Source: Aquila chrysaetos chrysaetos
Lineage: Eukaryota > Chordata > Aves > Accipitriformes > Accipitridae
Direction of reading: 5' to 3'
Length of the DNA stretch: 64,000 nucleotides
NCBI RefSeq assembly: GCF_900496995.4
Contig: NC_044012.1
Span: 26,363,606 to 26,427,605, forward strand
Shown here piece by piece: positions 11,893 through 24,200 of the stretch. The first letter of the stretch is position 1. Every line of letters starts with the position of its first letter. A program made the translations under genes and the position numbers. Below the pieces are notes generated by a model. That model had not been told where the DNA came from. It searched no databases and saw only the letters and a list, made by a program, of their open reading frames with translations.

Positions 11893-13191
11893 CTGATGCA
11901 CACTTGCTTGTGCATTTCTTGCAGCCTGCAGACGAGCATCGCCAGGGCTTTGCTCTCCAGGCTGCAGCTCCTGGGGTTTGCAAAGTACCCAGCAGTCATC
12001 CCCACCCCACCGGGTGACCCCCAGCCCTCGGCAGCCTCATCCCATCCTCCTCAGGGCAAGGAAGGGGCTCCCCCTCCCCCCCGCCATCTGTCCCCCCTCA
12101 TCGCTTTGTCAGCACTGGCTGGAATGTGGATTAATTTCGGGAGGAATGTCACCCCCCGCCTTGCGAGGCTCCTTGCCTGCCGTCATCTCCTCCGCAGCAT
12201 CCTGCCACCACCCTCCTCGCCAGGGGACCCCAGCGTCTGGGGAGCCCTGCTTTCGGGGGACCACTCGGGGGGACACTGGGGGTCTTGGGGGCGGTGTTAC
12301 TGGAGCTGCCATCAGCCGCCAACGGGCTGATGCTGCCCAGGCCTCACTGGAGGGGTGCGTTCGGGCCAAGGGCTGATTGAACGCAGGCTCAGTGCCTGAT
12401 TAAACTAATCAGAGGTTTTTTTTTTTTTTTTTTATTACGGTGTTTGGATCCGTTGGAGTTTAGCCTTAAAAGGAAACCGTCGCCTTTGGGCAGGGGAGGG
12501 GGCCGGGGGCTTCGCATGGAGGAAGGCAGATAAATGTCGGGTCCTTATCGGTCCCTGGCTCCGAGCATCCCCAGGCGCTGGCACAGGGATGACTGGGCTA
12601 AATCTGGTGCGTGGGCGAGCAGCAGGGCCAGCCAGGCAGGCAGCCCGTCCCCGAGCACTCAAGGAGCGATGCTGAGCTCACCCGTGGGTGCAAGGCTGTC
12701 AGTCCCCAGGGATGCCATGGCTCCCCCGGGTCCCCTCGTCCCCTTGCCCAGGGTGACTCAGCCCTTTGCCTGGCATAAATGAGCCCATTCTCTGGCCGGA
12801 GGCTAATTTATGCGGCTCTTCCCTCGCCATCCCCACGCCCAGCCACACAACGGGGAGATTGACACACACCCCCCCCCAGCTCCTCATAGCCCCCCCCCGA
12901 AGCCCAGTACCCTTTGGGAGAAGGGACAAAGCCACGTCTGCCGGGGTGACGGGGTCCTCGCTGTGATGCTCGGGGTACCCAGCAGCTCCCCGGGCTGGGC
13001 AGCCGCACACTGCCCCACGGGCAGCTTGCCCTATCCAGGCAGGAATAGCAGCTGGTTTTGCTGGCTCATCACTGAAGGCACTGGCATGAGGATGGGAGGC
13101 TGGCATCCCATCCCAGTCATGCTGGCCAGCTCAGGCGGAGGTTGGGGAAATGCCTGGCCAGCAGCGAGCCCTGAGTGGCATCTGTGGGGCT

Positions 13192-13462
13192 CTGGGGATG
13201 GGGGAGCATCACCCCAGGGGGGTACATCACCCTGGGGATGGGGGATCATCACCCTGGGGATGGGGGATCATCACCTTGGGGATTGGGGAGCATTGTGCCG
13301 GGGGGGGGGGGGGGGGGGGGGGGGGGCGGGGAACATTGCCCTGGGGATGGAGCAGCATTGCCGCAGGGGGGTGCATTGCCCCAGGGATGGGTGAGCATTG
13401 CCCTGGGGACCCTGTCCCCAACCCGTGCTGACGGACGGCCCTAGGCACACTTTCCTGGTGGA
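13192..13462. repeat. Minisatellite block B with a long G run
   Basis: Units of about 23 bp (GGGGATGGGGGATCATCACC-like), interrupted by a run of about 28 G near 13299-13327. The flank TGCTGACGGACGGCC at 13426-13440 is shared with block A. The block lies just beyond the NES poly(A) signal. Confidence 0.8.
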
Positions 13463-13620
13463 AAGCGGTCTGAAAGTGCAACCTCCCCAAGCCGTGCCCT
13501 TCCCTGCCCCCCCAGGCCTGCCCCGGGGCTGCTGCCCCCTCCCCTCCCATCCCGCCAGAGCCACCTGGCCACAGGAATGAGGAGAGCCAGGCTGCAGTGG
13601 GTCCGAGCGAGAGGACAAGG

Positions 13621-13626
13621 CTTTAT
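13621..13626 (-). terminator. NES: NES poly(A) signal
   Basis: TTTATT on the plus strand is a canonical AATAAA on the minus strand, about 475 bp after the nestin stop codon. It is the first canonical signal after the stop. Confidence 0.75.
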
Positions 13627-14101
13627 TAAATTAACATCAAGGCAGCGAATACATCCAGCGTGGGTCAGCCCCGCGAGCATCGGGGGGTTGGGGCTGGGGA
13701 CCCCAGGGTGCCCTCACCCCAAGTTGCTGGGCCCTGGGGTGCAGTATGTGGGGGTCCCCAGCCTCCAGCTGGGCTTCCTGGGGTGGATGCACTGGGGGGA
13801 TTGAAGGGGGGAGATCACAGGGAAGGGGGAAACGGGGTTTAAATTAAATACAGCCATGGCAACCCACTCAGAGGGGGCACAAAATGAGGCTGGGCTCCCG
13901 GAGCAAGCATGCGAATTTGGAGGGCTAGGGAGGGGAATTGAGCTTGGTGGTTCTTCACTCTGAAAAGGGGTGCAAAAAATCCACACAAACGTGTTAAAAA
14001 TCATAAGAAGATGGAGAAGCGTTAGGTGGGTGGGTGGGCGAAGTGAGGGTGCTGGGTTTTGGCAGGGAGGGGGCTACCAGAGGGGTCCCCCACTGCCACC
14101 G

Positions 14102-17100
14102 TCACTCGTCCGCCAAGGACCAGGGCTCCTGCTCGGCTCTCAGCCGGCACGCCGGTGGCTGGTCGGGTGTGAGGCACAGGACGTTGTCCCCCAAAGTGGA
14201 CGGTACTGGGATGGTGTCAGCTCCGCTGTGCTTGCTATGCGGGGTGGCATCGGCCAGCTTGGCGGCAGTGGCATCTCCAGGAGCAGGGGGCTGTGGTGGC
14301 ATCACTGCAGTGGGGTCTGCAGTCTCTGTGGGGAACTCCTGTGCCGGTGGCATGCTGGCGATGCCATTCAGCATCTCCTCTGTGAATTCGGCCAGGTCCT
14401 CCAGGCTGGCCTCCCGGTGCAGCCCATTCTCGGCCCGAACCGGACCCTCCATCCCCGGTGCCACATCTGCCGGTGCCTCCTGCACCGTCGGCTCCTCCTC
14501 GCTGGACAAGACGGGTGAGGATTCTTCCCCGGCATCCCGGGGGAGCTCAGTCCCACCAGGATCCCGCTGCCCACCCTCAGCCGCCCTCACCCCCATCACC
14601 AGCTCCTGGTTGAACTCCAGGGCTTGCTCGACTATTTCCAAAATATCTGAGTCTTTCATGATGTCCACCGGCACTTTTGCAGAGAGATCAGCTGCACCTG
14701 GGCTTTCTTCAATAATCTCTGGAAAACCTCCCTGCTCTGGTGCGGAGCCCAGCCGAGGTGGATTGGCCTTGGGAGGCTCCTTGTCCCCGGCCGGGGGAAG
14801 GCTGTCACCATCCCATGCTTCCTCCTCCATAAATGGTTGCTCATCCGATGTCTGCTCCGCTTGGTCAGGCAGTGGAGAAACTGGCATTGCGTGAGCCTGG
14901 AGCCCTGCCGGAGGGATGGGCTCGGCTGCATCATGGTGAGCCATGCTGGGCTCATCCTCCTCCTCCTCCTCCTCCTGCCCCACCAGCCCCAGGTTGCAGC
15001 CTGGGAGCGTTTCAGCTCTGCCAGCATTGCTCTCCAGCTCCACCGTGCCATTGAGCTCCCCATCTGATTCAGCAGCCAAACCCTCCGAGAGCCCTGGTTC
15101 CTCACGCGTGCCAGAGCCTGTGGAACCCTGGGCTGGCTCATCACTGCCTCCTGCTAACAGCCCCATGTCCCCAGGCGAGCCAAGATCTGCTTCAGGCACA
15201 GCTGGGCCTTCCTCCAGCTTGGCAGTAAAACCCCCAGCATCGTCCTCATCCTCATCCTTTGGCATCTCAGGTTCTTCTATGGGCATCTTCATGTCTTCAT
15301 CTGCTTCACCAATAAATGCCTCAAAGTGCCCTTCGTCCTCTGGCACCAGAGACGCTTCTCCAAGAGCTTCCAGATCATCTTTGCCTGCTTCGGTTGCTTC
15401 AACTTTAATTTCTTCAAAGTCCTCGGAGATCTCAGGTTCCTCTGAGCTGGACACCTCTTGGTTGGGAGCAGAGACAATGAAATAGCCTTCCTCCTCCTCG
15501 GCACCCTCTGCCACAGGGGCTACCTCCATCCCTGCCTCCTCTTCGCAGCTCTCTGGCATGGTGGGAGTTGGTGGCTTGTGCCTCCCTTCCAGCCATCCTT
15601 CATCCTCTGGAGCTATTTCAGATGCAGAGGCTGTCTCTGTGGTCTCCTCAATCTCTGGTGGGTTTTGGCTGGATGCAACCATAGCCAGCATCTCTCCTTC
15701 ATAGAGGTGCAAGGGTGTGCTGTCCGGCAGTGTGTCCTCCAGCTCCACGCTCCTGCCTGTCCCCAGTGCCTGCTCCAGCTCTCCCAATTGCCCGCCATCC
15801 TCCTCCGCCGACTCACCAGTCTCCGCGCCATCACCTGGTGCCTGCTGAAGTGCCATAGGGCCAGTGCTGCTGCTTTCTGGCTGTCCCAGCTCTGAGCTGA
15901 TCTCATCGTCAGCATCTTCATCCTGCACCTCCCATGGCTCCTCCGGAGCCTCGGCCGGCTCCTGGCTGTCCCCTTGCCCAGGGACATCTGCAGGTGCCTG
16001 GGCAGGTTGCCCTGCAGTGCCCTCCTGCTCATCCCTTGCCAGCTCCGGGCCTGGCTCAGCCTCCAGCGGTGGCTGCTGCTGGCTCATACCCTGGCTCTCG
16101 GCATCTTCATCATCTTCCTGGGTTTCCTCCAGCTCTGCCGGTAACATGCTGTCTGTCTCCTCACTTTCCAGCCCTCCTGCGCTTGTCGGGCTGTCATCTA
16201 CCCATGCTGGCTTTTCTGTCCCCAGAGCCCCCTCTGTGTCCTCTGCTGTCACCTCCCAGTCCTCTGGATGGGCCTTTTGGCCACTGCCATCATCACCCCT
16301 GCCCCAGGGCTGCTCTCCTGGCTCCGGCTCTGGCTCCAGCTCCGGCTCCAGCTCCTCCTGCTCCCGCACCTCTTCTGCAAAGCTATTTTCCTGCAGGTCC
16401 CCAGGCTCCTCCCGGGCTCCGCTCTCCTGCCCCAGGGTTTCAGGTCCCACAGCCTCTCCTGCCCGGGGGTCTTCTCCTCCCAGAGCCTCCCCGCCAGCCT
16501 CTCCCTTTTCTCCCTCACCATCTTTTGCTCTGCCTGGGTCCTCCCCTCCCACGGCATCTTCTTCAGCCCCCAGTGAAGCCTCTTCTGCTGGGATGGCCTC
16601 ATGGATGCTTGAGGGCTCCTGCTCTGGGCATGCCTCCTGCCTGCTTTCCTCCTCTGCAGTGAGATCTGTCTCATACACGGGCATTTCCTGATGCTCAAAC
16701 TTTTCCTGGTCTCCATCAACAAGGTCCTCTTCCAGGTGACTTTCCATGGGCAAAATTGGGTGGCTTTCCACGAGGACAGCATGAGCAGCTTTGACTTCCC
16801 TTTGCGGGGACTTCCCTCCTTGCGCATCTATTCCTTTGACCTGGAAATCACCGTCCTCCCCGCAGGGGCTGTGGGGTCCCCTCTCCCCCTTGTCCTCCGA
16901 GGGGTGCGATGCCTCTGTGCTTGGGGCCTCTGCCTCATCCTCCCCTCGCTCTGGCTCTTCCCAGCTGCTCCCCATCTGGCCAGGGCCACTTGCATCCTCT
17001 TCCTGGGTCACCGCTTCTGGTTCCCTTGGGCTCAGCACAGTGGGCATCTCCTCCTCCCACGGTCCCATCTCTTCCCGGCTCGCTGCGGCACTTAGGGAAG

Positions 17101-20100
17101 AAGCCGTGCCACAGGGATGCAGTCCTGGTGGGGATGCAGCTCTGTCCCACAGGGCACTGGTCTCCACACCCAGCCCCTGGAGCACGGCTTCCCCAGCCCT
17201 CTCCTCTGCTTCGGGGGATTCACTATCCCTGGCACCCTCGGTGGGGTCTTGCCTTTCCCCGGCCCCCTCTGCAACAGCCCCTCCACAAGCCTCTATGGGT
17301 GGAACGGGGCTAGAGACACGGGCATCCTGGGGCGCCCACACAGCGCTGAGCATGGGTTCTTCTTTGGGCTGAGCATCATCTTGCATTTCCTTGAGAGCAT
17401 CCTCCAGCGCCTCGCTGACCAGCTGGGCTGGGTACTGCAGGCTGCGGGCAGGCGCTGTTCCCGGGGGCTCGATGCTGGCATCGTGGGCCTCCGCCACAGC
17501 TCCAGGTGGAGGATGCTCCTTCCCTTGGCTCATCTCACCACCGTCTCCCCCTGGCCAGGCAGGACCCTCTCCCCCCGGGCTCCCCGGCTCTGGTGGCACG
17601 GGGCTGGCGGGCTCTGGGGAGAGAGGATGGGCAGCTTTGCCGGGCTGCGAGGAGCTTGGCACGGGGCAGCCAGAGGTGCCTGGCTCTCTGGCCGTGCCGG
17701 CAGCCTGCAGTGCTGTGGCATGGAGGACTGAGCTGATTTTCTGGAGCTCCCTGGCACCAGGGCTCTGGCTTTTGGGTGTCAGGGTGTCACTTTGGGCTTT
17801 TGCTGGCTGCCCCCTCCCCTCTGCCCTGGGGAAGACGGAGGGGCTGGCACGGTGGTCCCGGGGCAGCAGCCGCCTGGCCTCGGTGCTCACCGGTGCCAGC
17901 TTGCCACCGCTGCTCACCTCCAGCTTGAGATCTGCAAAGAGCGAGGGGGAGCGCAATGAGCGTGCTGAAAACCTGCTCGTGTGGCTCCCCCATCCCTCCT
18001 TTGCTGCCTGGGTGCCTCTTGCTGCCCGCTGTCCCCTGTCCTATTTTTAAACAGCCCCTTCACGGAAAGTGGGAAATTCCTCCCTCGAGTGCAGCCGATG
18101 CCGATGCTCCCAGGGGATTTGGCATCATGCAGGGACAGTAATGCTCTGCCCCGCTGCAGCCGCAGTCATCTCCTGCTGCTGGGGGGGAGTGTGCAGTTGA
18201 CGGGCTTTCCTTGTTATTTTTTGGGAGGAAAAAGTAAATTGCTCAGCTTGTTACAACAGCCTGCAGTCCCACTGGGCATGTGGATCTGCTCCTGCCCTCC
18301 CCATGCGGGGCAGGAATGAAAAAAAGAGGCAAAGAAGCAGATAAGCCCTTATCTGCACCACGGCGGCTGCAAGCCCCGTGCCAGGAGCCCCCCGGCCGCT
18401 GTTCGCACCTTCCTATCTCGGCTGAGCAACCGCTGCCAGGAAAATGCTTGTGTCTATATTCAGCCTCATCCCCTCATCCCCCCCAACTCCCCCCGGGGTG
18501 ACGCGGCAGCGGTTCCGGGGCTGGTGCCGGTGCTCCCTTACCTCGCAAGCCATTGGCCATCTTGTATTCCCCAGCTGGCATTTGCAAGCGGGTGCTCTCT
18601 GCTTCCAGCAGTGTCCTGCAAGGAGAGGAGTGGGGTGGGTGCTACTGGGTGGGTGCTGCGGCGTGGGGGTGTGTGTGACTGCACCACAGTGAGAGCTGAG
18701 CTGCTCCCTGTGCACTCCAGCACACCCCACTCAGCTACGGCAGCTGCTTTGCAGGTAAACTGAGGCACAAAGGGGTTATGGATGGTTTTGCTTGGCGGAA
18801 GTACTGGGGTTGGGGGGGGGGTCAGAGCAACCCCCCTTGCTCCTATCTCCCCTCCCATCCCCCCATCCCCAGGATTAGTGTCCATGCTGGGTGACATCAT
18901 GGTCTGCCGGGGAGGCCCCTCGGCTCAGCCAGGGACAGTTCCTATTCTCATGCTAATTGTCCCCCCAGTCCCCTGGCAGCCTGCCTTTGTCTGGGGCCAT
19001 CTGGAAAGGCTGGAAGAGGGGCGCGGGCCTGCCCCTACGCAAGACCCCCCTTATGCCCAAGACCTCCCTTGTACCCGAGACTCCTCCTGTGCCTGAGACC
19101 CTCCCCGTGCCCACTACGGCGCAGGGTTTGGCGCCAGCACCCTGCACATGGGTATGTTGGGGGGAAGCGGCTGGTCCCCAGCCCTGTCCCCATCGGGGAC
19201 CTCACCTGTAGGTTGCCACTTCCAGGCTGAGGGACATCTTGAGGTGCATGAGCTGCTGCCTGTCCTCCAGCACTTGGGCGATCTGCACCCGCAGGGTCTG
19301 CTTCTCCTGCTCCAGGGCCTCCATCGCCAGCTGCAGGCAGCATGGGGGGGGGGGGGGGGTCAGGGACACCTCAGCCCTGCTTGAACCCTGCCTGAACCCT
19401 GCCAGATGTGGGACCACGTGGGTGGCTCTCGTTTCCACCCAGCACCCTTCGGGATGCTGCAGGGAGAGGGGTCCTGGGTGCTCGATTTTAGCACAGGGAG
19501 GGGGGGCTGAGGATGGGGAGGGAGGGGGGTGAGGAGAGGAGCAGGGCTGAAAAGTGAGGGGGAGACAGCTGCCAGAAGTGGGAGGAAAGACCGGGGGGAT
19601 TCAGGATTGCAAGACACCAGTGTGGGAAAGAAGCATCTTTTGGGTGAGCGACCGAGGCGGTGGCACCCTCTGCTCCATGGCACCCATGCCGTCCCCAGAC
19701 CTGAAACAAAGAGGGACCCTTTCCCGGGCAGTGTCCACGCTGCCCCTGGCATTTCCAGCCCCGTTCCACGGCCACCCCCCCCCCCCCCTCCCCCCCGCCG
19801 CCACCTCCCTCTGCTGAATTACTTTTGCAGCTGTTGGGTTGCAACTGCAGGGTTGCAGCTGCAGCAAAGTCGGTCAGAGTTTATCCTCCCCACAACGCCC
19901 CCGCTGCCTGTACCCCACTGCCTGCACCCAGCACTGGGGGGGGGGAGGGCAGTGGGCAGGGGGTGCTGTTCCTCTGAGACCCTGGCTCTGGAGGCCAGCA
20001 GGACGTGGAGCAGCAGCCCCAGGCAGGGTGGTGGGGGAGGACCCAGTGTCTGGGTGCTGGTCCCTTGCAGTGGGGGGCTCCCGGGTCCCTGTTGTGGTGG

Positions 20101-21163
20101 GGACAAGGATGTCCCTGAGCTGCTCTGCTCTTCTTCTACCACCACCCCCAAGCTTCCTGTCCATCTGTAACTTACCCAGGGCCACCATCCATCCCTGCCC
20201 TGGGGTTTGCTCCCTCCATCTTGCCTCCTCCTATCCATCTCCCCTGTCCCTTTGCAGGGGGTGGGTGCCCTGAGCATCCCCCCAGGCACCCACAGCACAC
20301 CGTTCTCCTCCTCCCTAGGGGACTGGCGCTTCCCCACCACCTTCACCCACCTGGAACTTCTCTGCCTCCCCACGCTGTTCCTGCCACTGCCGGGCCAGGC
20401 TCTCCTCCAGCATCTCCTTCCGTGCTTTGAGCCCCGCCAGGTCCTTCTCCAGGTGCTGCAGCTGCAGCTGGCTCTGCTGGTTGTCCTCCACTGCTTTCCA
20501 GAGGTTCTCCTTGGCTTGGCAGAGGGAAGTCTCCAGCTGCGACACCTCTGTCTTGTAGGTCTCCACCGCCCCTTTCCAGATTTCTGAGAGCCTCTTGGAG
20601 TAGTCCTCCACTTCCACTGGCTGGAAAGCCACCGGTGCACAGCGGAAGCTCTCCAGGCTCTGCGAGAAGCTTGCGATCTCCTGGTCTAGCCCCGCTTTCT
20701 CCTCCTCGTGCACCTCCAGCAAGGCTTCCACCTCCTTCTCCAGCTGCACGGCTCTCTCCTTCAGCCAGATCTGCGCTCTCCTCTCCTCCTCCAGCTCCTT
20801 CCTGCTCAAGGACAGCTGCTTCTTGGCTTCTTCTCGGGCTGCCTGCTCCTTCTGGCACCTGCTTTTCACCTGCTGAACCTCCTCATAGAGGTTGTCCCTG
20901 GCCAGCTCAGCTGTGCACTTCTCCCTGAAGGCATGATCCAGCGCATCCCGCAGGGCTCGCAGCTCCTCCTCATACTTTGCCCGCCACGAGTCCCCAGCTG
21001 GGCTACCCTTGGCACTCTGGATTTCGGCTCGCAGCACCTCGTTTTCTTCCTCCAGGAATTTCACGCGGGCCAGGTACGCCTCCAGCCGCTTGTTGAGGTC
21101 CCACATCTGCAGCGACTCCTCACCAAGGGCTCTCGCCCCCACAAAACTTTCCGTGCTTAGCAT
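14102..21163 (-). CDS. NES: Nestin, class IV/VI intermediate filament protein
   Basis: Four minus-strand exons: 20351-21163, 19206-19330, 18542-18615 and 14102-17931. The CDS is 4842 nt (1613 aa; human 1621). Exon sizes of 125 and 74 nt for exons 2 and 3 and the single giant tail exon are the nestin pattern. A short head leads into coil 1A (GEESLQMWDLNKRLEAYLAR). The alpha-helical rod extends to about residue 325 and ends in the filament termination motif VATYRTLLEAESTRLQ. The tail of about 1280 residues is strongly acidic (Glu-rich) with no other fold, and contains DTLPDSTPL, which is also present in the human tail. Nestin co-polymerises with vimentin-type filaments in neural progenitors and developing muscle. 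The start chosen is the first ATG in frame; it gives 13 residues before GEESLQMW, longer than the human head. Gene direction is opposite to BCAN (head-to-head). Confidence 0.96.
18940..18962 (-). promoter_or_regulatory. NES: SOX+POU composite site in NES intron 2
   Basis: Read on the minus strand, intron 2 (18616-19205) contains ACAATTAGCATGAGAAT: a SOX-type ACAAT overlapping a POU-type ATTAGCATGAG. The mammalian neural-progenitor enhancer of nestin sits in intron 2 and depends on adjacent SOX2 and class III POU (Brn-type) sites with very similar sequence, as I recall it. Position, spacing and sequence agree, so this is probably the conserved enhancer core. Confidence 0.75.
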
Positions 21164-21174
21164 CGGCGCTGCCA

Positions 21175-21222
21175 GAGGATGCCGGAGAGGATGCCGGAGA
21201 GGATGCCGGAGAGGATGCCGGG
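21175..21222. repeat. 12-bp tandem repeat in the NES 5'UTR
   Basis: Four perfect or near-perfect copies of GAGGATGCCGGA end about 12 bp upstream of the nestin start codon, so the array lies in the presumed 5' leader. Confidence 0.85.
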
Positions 21223-21299
21223 GCTCTGGAGGAGAGGGAAGGCAGGGAGGGAAGCGAGTGGCTGGGAGTGGAGGGGAGCGCAGCTATTCATACTCCACG

Positions 21300-24200
21300 C
21301 CAGTCGAGTGGGAGGCCCCTGAGACCCAGGCGAGCAGCGGGGCTTAACTCTTCCGCAGCCAGGCCAGCTCCAGCCCATGTGGGCTCGATGCCAGCTGCGG
21401 GAGGGCTGAGCCCTGCTCCAGCAACCACCACCGTGATTTCCCAGCCCTTGGGAAGGGCAAGGTGTTTCTTTGCACTTTGGGAGGGTGGCTTGAGGGGTTG
21501 GATCTCCCCCCCCCACCTCCCCGGGATGGCTTGGCTGGGAAAATCCTCCCCACAAAGCCTGAAAGCCATGCCGGGGTGCTGGAGGGCTGCTGTGGGGCTC
21601 GGCATGGAGGCTGGGAGATGTCCAAGGGTGGGTTGGCAGATGCCGGTCTTTGAGGCAGCAGGCATCCCTCTGTGGAGGCTCGCCAGCCCCATGCTGCTCT
21701 GGAACCTGGGCCCAAGGGCACCCAAATGGAGCCCGTTGAGGGTCTCACAGTCCCGGGGACGGGATGGCTGCACCGGGGACACCGGTGCTGCTCGGTGGCC
21801 AGGGCAGTTTTGGGCTCGGCACAAGTGACAGCTGAGCCGGTGCTCTGGATCCAGTCATACGGGCATCCCTTTACACATGGAAAACCTCCTCAGGGTGGGT
21901 GGCAGGGGGCATAGGGCATTATCCTGGCCACCCCCCCTTGGGGTGCTGCATCCAGCTGTGTCCAGCTGCAATCTTCTTTCTTTCCAGATGTGCGTGGCAG
22001 GAGGCGCCAAGCGGAGCTGGGAGCCCAACGGGGACTCACGGCTGCGGCTGGCTGCCGGTTTCGCCGGCAGCCTCTGAAACTTGGCAAGCGCCGACTCAAC
22101 ATTTGGTTTCATTCACAGCTTTCACCCATACGTCCGAGCCGTCACGGTGGGGTTATGAATTGCTTTGTGGGAAGTGTTTGGGGATTATTATTTTTTATTT
22201 TCTCTTTCTTTCCCCCAAGCTGATTTATTGGGGGGGGGGGGCAGCGGGCTGGCAAGGGGAGGAGGTTTAAAAATTCAAACTCGGGAGGTTTCTGTGAACA
22301 AAAGAGGCAGGAAAACATCATTTGGGGAGAGACTTGTTGCCAGCTTTCCCTCCTGGTCCTCCCTCTCCTGGAGAGACGGCGGTTTTCCCACGGGAGGGTC
22401 CTTGCTCTGTTCTGGCCAGGACAAGGAGGAAAAGAGTAAATGTCCCCTCCCAAGCTGTCCCACTGGGCAGGCTCCAGGCAAGCTCCTCTGGACAGACAAG
22501 CAACAGTCCCCTCTGCTGGCAAAGGCCACCCAGAGCCACCCAGATCTGTCCCCAGGCTCCTTCCAGCCTTGCACCATCCAGGAGCTCGTGGGGCCCCCAA
22601 GCCCCCACATCTGGGAGCAGCAATAACAGGGGTCCCAGCCCCCTCTTCGCGTGGCAGGGAGTGGGTTTTCCCCTGGGTGCTGCTGCGTCCGTCTCAAGTG
22701 CCTGGCGGGTGGGGAGGGGGGAATGCCCTGGCTTGGGGGTCCCCAAAGGCATCGGCTTCCAGGCTCATCTCCGGCCAGACATCCTGTCTGGCTCCCTGGC
22801 CCCGGCTCTGGTTTGCCTCTCGCAGCCAGGATTGAAATGCCATTAAGCAGCACAGGGAGCGCTGAGGTCAGGTAATTCATCTCCAGGTCCCCAGAGCTCT
22901 GGGCAGCAGGGTGATGGAGCCTTGCCATGTGCCTTCATCCTCCTCTTCCTCTTTGTTTCCATAGCACATCTGCTCCAGAGCCAGCTGTCCCCACTGCCTG
23001 GCTGCTCTGCTTTTTCACCACCTCCCAGCTTTCTTCTCCCTTTGGATGCCCATGGGGTGGCTGGGTGTCCCAGGGCTGGCACCCAATATTGGTGTCTGCC
23101 GCAAGGCGGCCCTCAGTGCCTGCAGCTATGCCGGGAAATGCCCAGGGAGGGAGAGTTTCCTTCCTCCCTGGCCTCTCTCCCTTCTTCCTCCTCATGCCTT
23201 TGCTTTGGCTTTCCTCACTGTGCCTCGTCTCCTCTCCCTCAGCCAGCACCAGGGCTTGGTGGGACAGCCCAAATCCTGCAGTCCAGGGAGGACTCGGGAT
23301 CCCCAGGGATGTAGAGGGGTCCCAGCACTTCCCTGCCTGGGGGAAGCTGGGGACAGAGCTGGAGGGGGGGGGCACCCCGCAGTGGGGATGCCTGTGTATC
23401 CCTTCATTCTGCGGGGTCCTCAGGTTTGGGAGTCACTTGGGATAGGTACATCCATGTCCCTGGGGGATGCTTGGGGTCAGGAGCCTCTCAGGATGGGGAT
23501 GTCCATGTCCCTGGGGGATGCTCGGGGTCAGGATCCACCTGGGGTGGGGACATCCATGTCCCTGAGGGATGCTTGGGGTCAGGAGCCTCTCAGGATGGGG
23601 ATGTCCATGTCCCTGGGGGATGCTCAGGGTCAGGATCCCCTGAGATGGGGATATCTGTGCCCCCCCAGTCCCCGTCGTCATTTGGCAGCAGCAGAGGCTT
23701 GTGGGGATGGCAGGTTTGAGGGTGCCGCAGCCCTGCAGCCCCCAGTGGTGCGTGACACCCCAGGGTGGGGGCCCAGCGGGGTGCTGGCGAGACTGGCACA
23801 GGGTGCGCGGCAGGCACTGCTACGTGACTTCGAGCAGGGCTGGAGGGGGAAGGAGGAGGAGGAGAAGGAGGAGGAAGCACAGCTGGGCATCGGGGCCCTT
23901 CCAGCCTGGATGCAGCTGGGGACCGCCTGTGGCTGGGTGCTGTGGTTGCTGGATGGGGTCACTGTGGGGCTGGACCCCTTCTCATGCCCTTGGCTGCTGG
24001 GGCTGGCCCTGGCGCAATGGGAAGGGCTGGGAGGTCCCTGACATCTCAGGGGCTGCAGGCAGGGATGGGGATTCTCTGATGTCTAATAAGGGTTGTGCCG
24101 TGCTGCTGCCGTGCTCGTCTCCCTGCTCCCCTGCCCCTTCCAGGAGCTGGATGTCCCAAGGGCTTTGCCCCATGGATGCCGCTGTCCAGGAGGGACCAAG

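Larger units (their letters stand above)
8150..13600. other. Intergenic DNA between the DNAJA-like gene and NES
   Basis: No gene is recognised on either strand. The interval holds several minisatellites (about 9350-9460, 10395-10560, 11700-11890 and 13190-13410), a 19-base T run near 12415-12433, a MIR-like core near 10012, and a CArG/E-box/MEF2-like cluster near 11105-11140 (each listed separately). In human CRABP2 is next to NES on the NES-distal side; no CRABP2 exon was found here. Confidence 0.6.

Noticed and set aside
1-13600. CRABP2 next to NES, as in human
   Set aside because: No CRABP-like first exon or fatty-acid-binding-fold segments seen on either strand.
15864-16691. Long antisense open frame (275 codons) over the nestin tail
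   Set aside because: Shadow of the Glu-rich nestin tail: GAG/GAA codons read as Ser/Leu/Pro on the other strand.
23046-24041. 331-codon open frame between NES and BCAN
   Set aside because: It runs through the 51-bp minisatellite, whose length is a multiple of three, so the open frame is a by-product.
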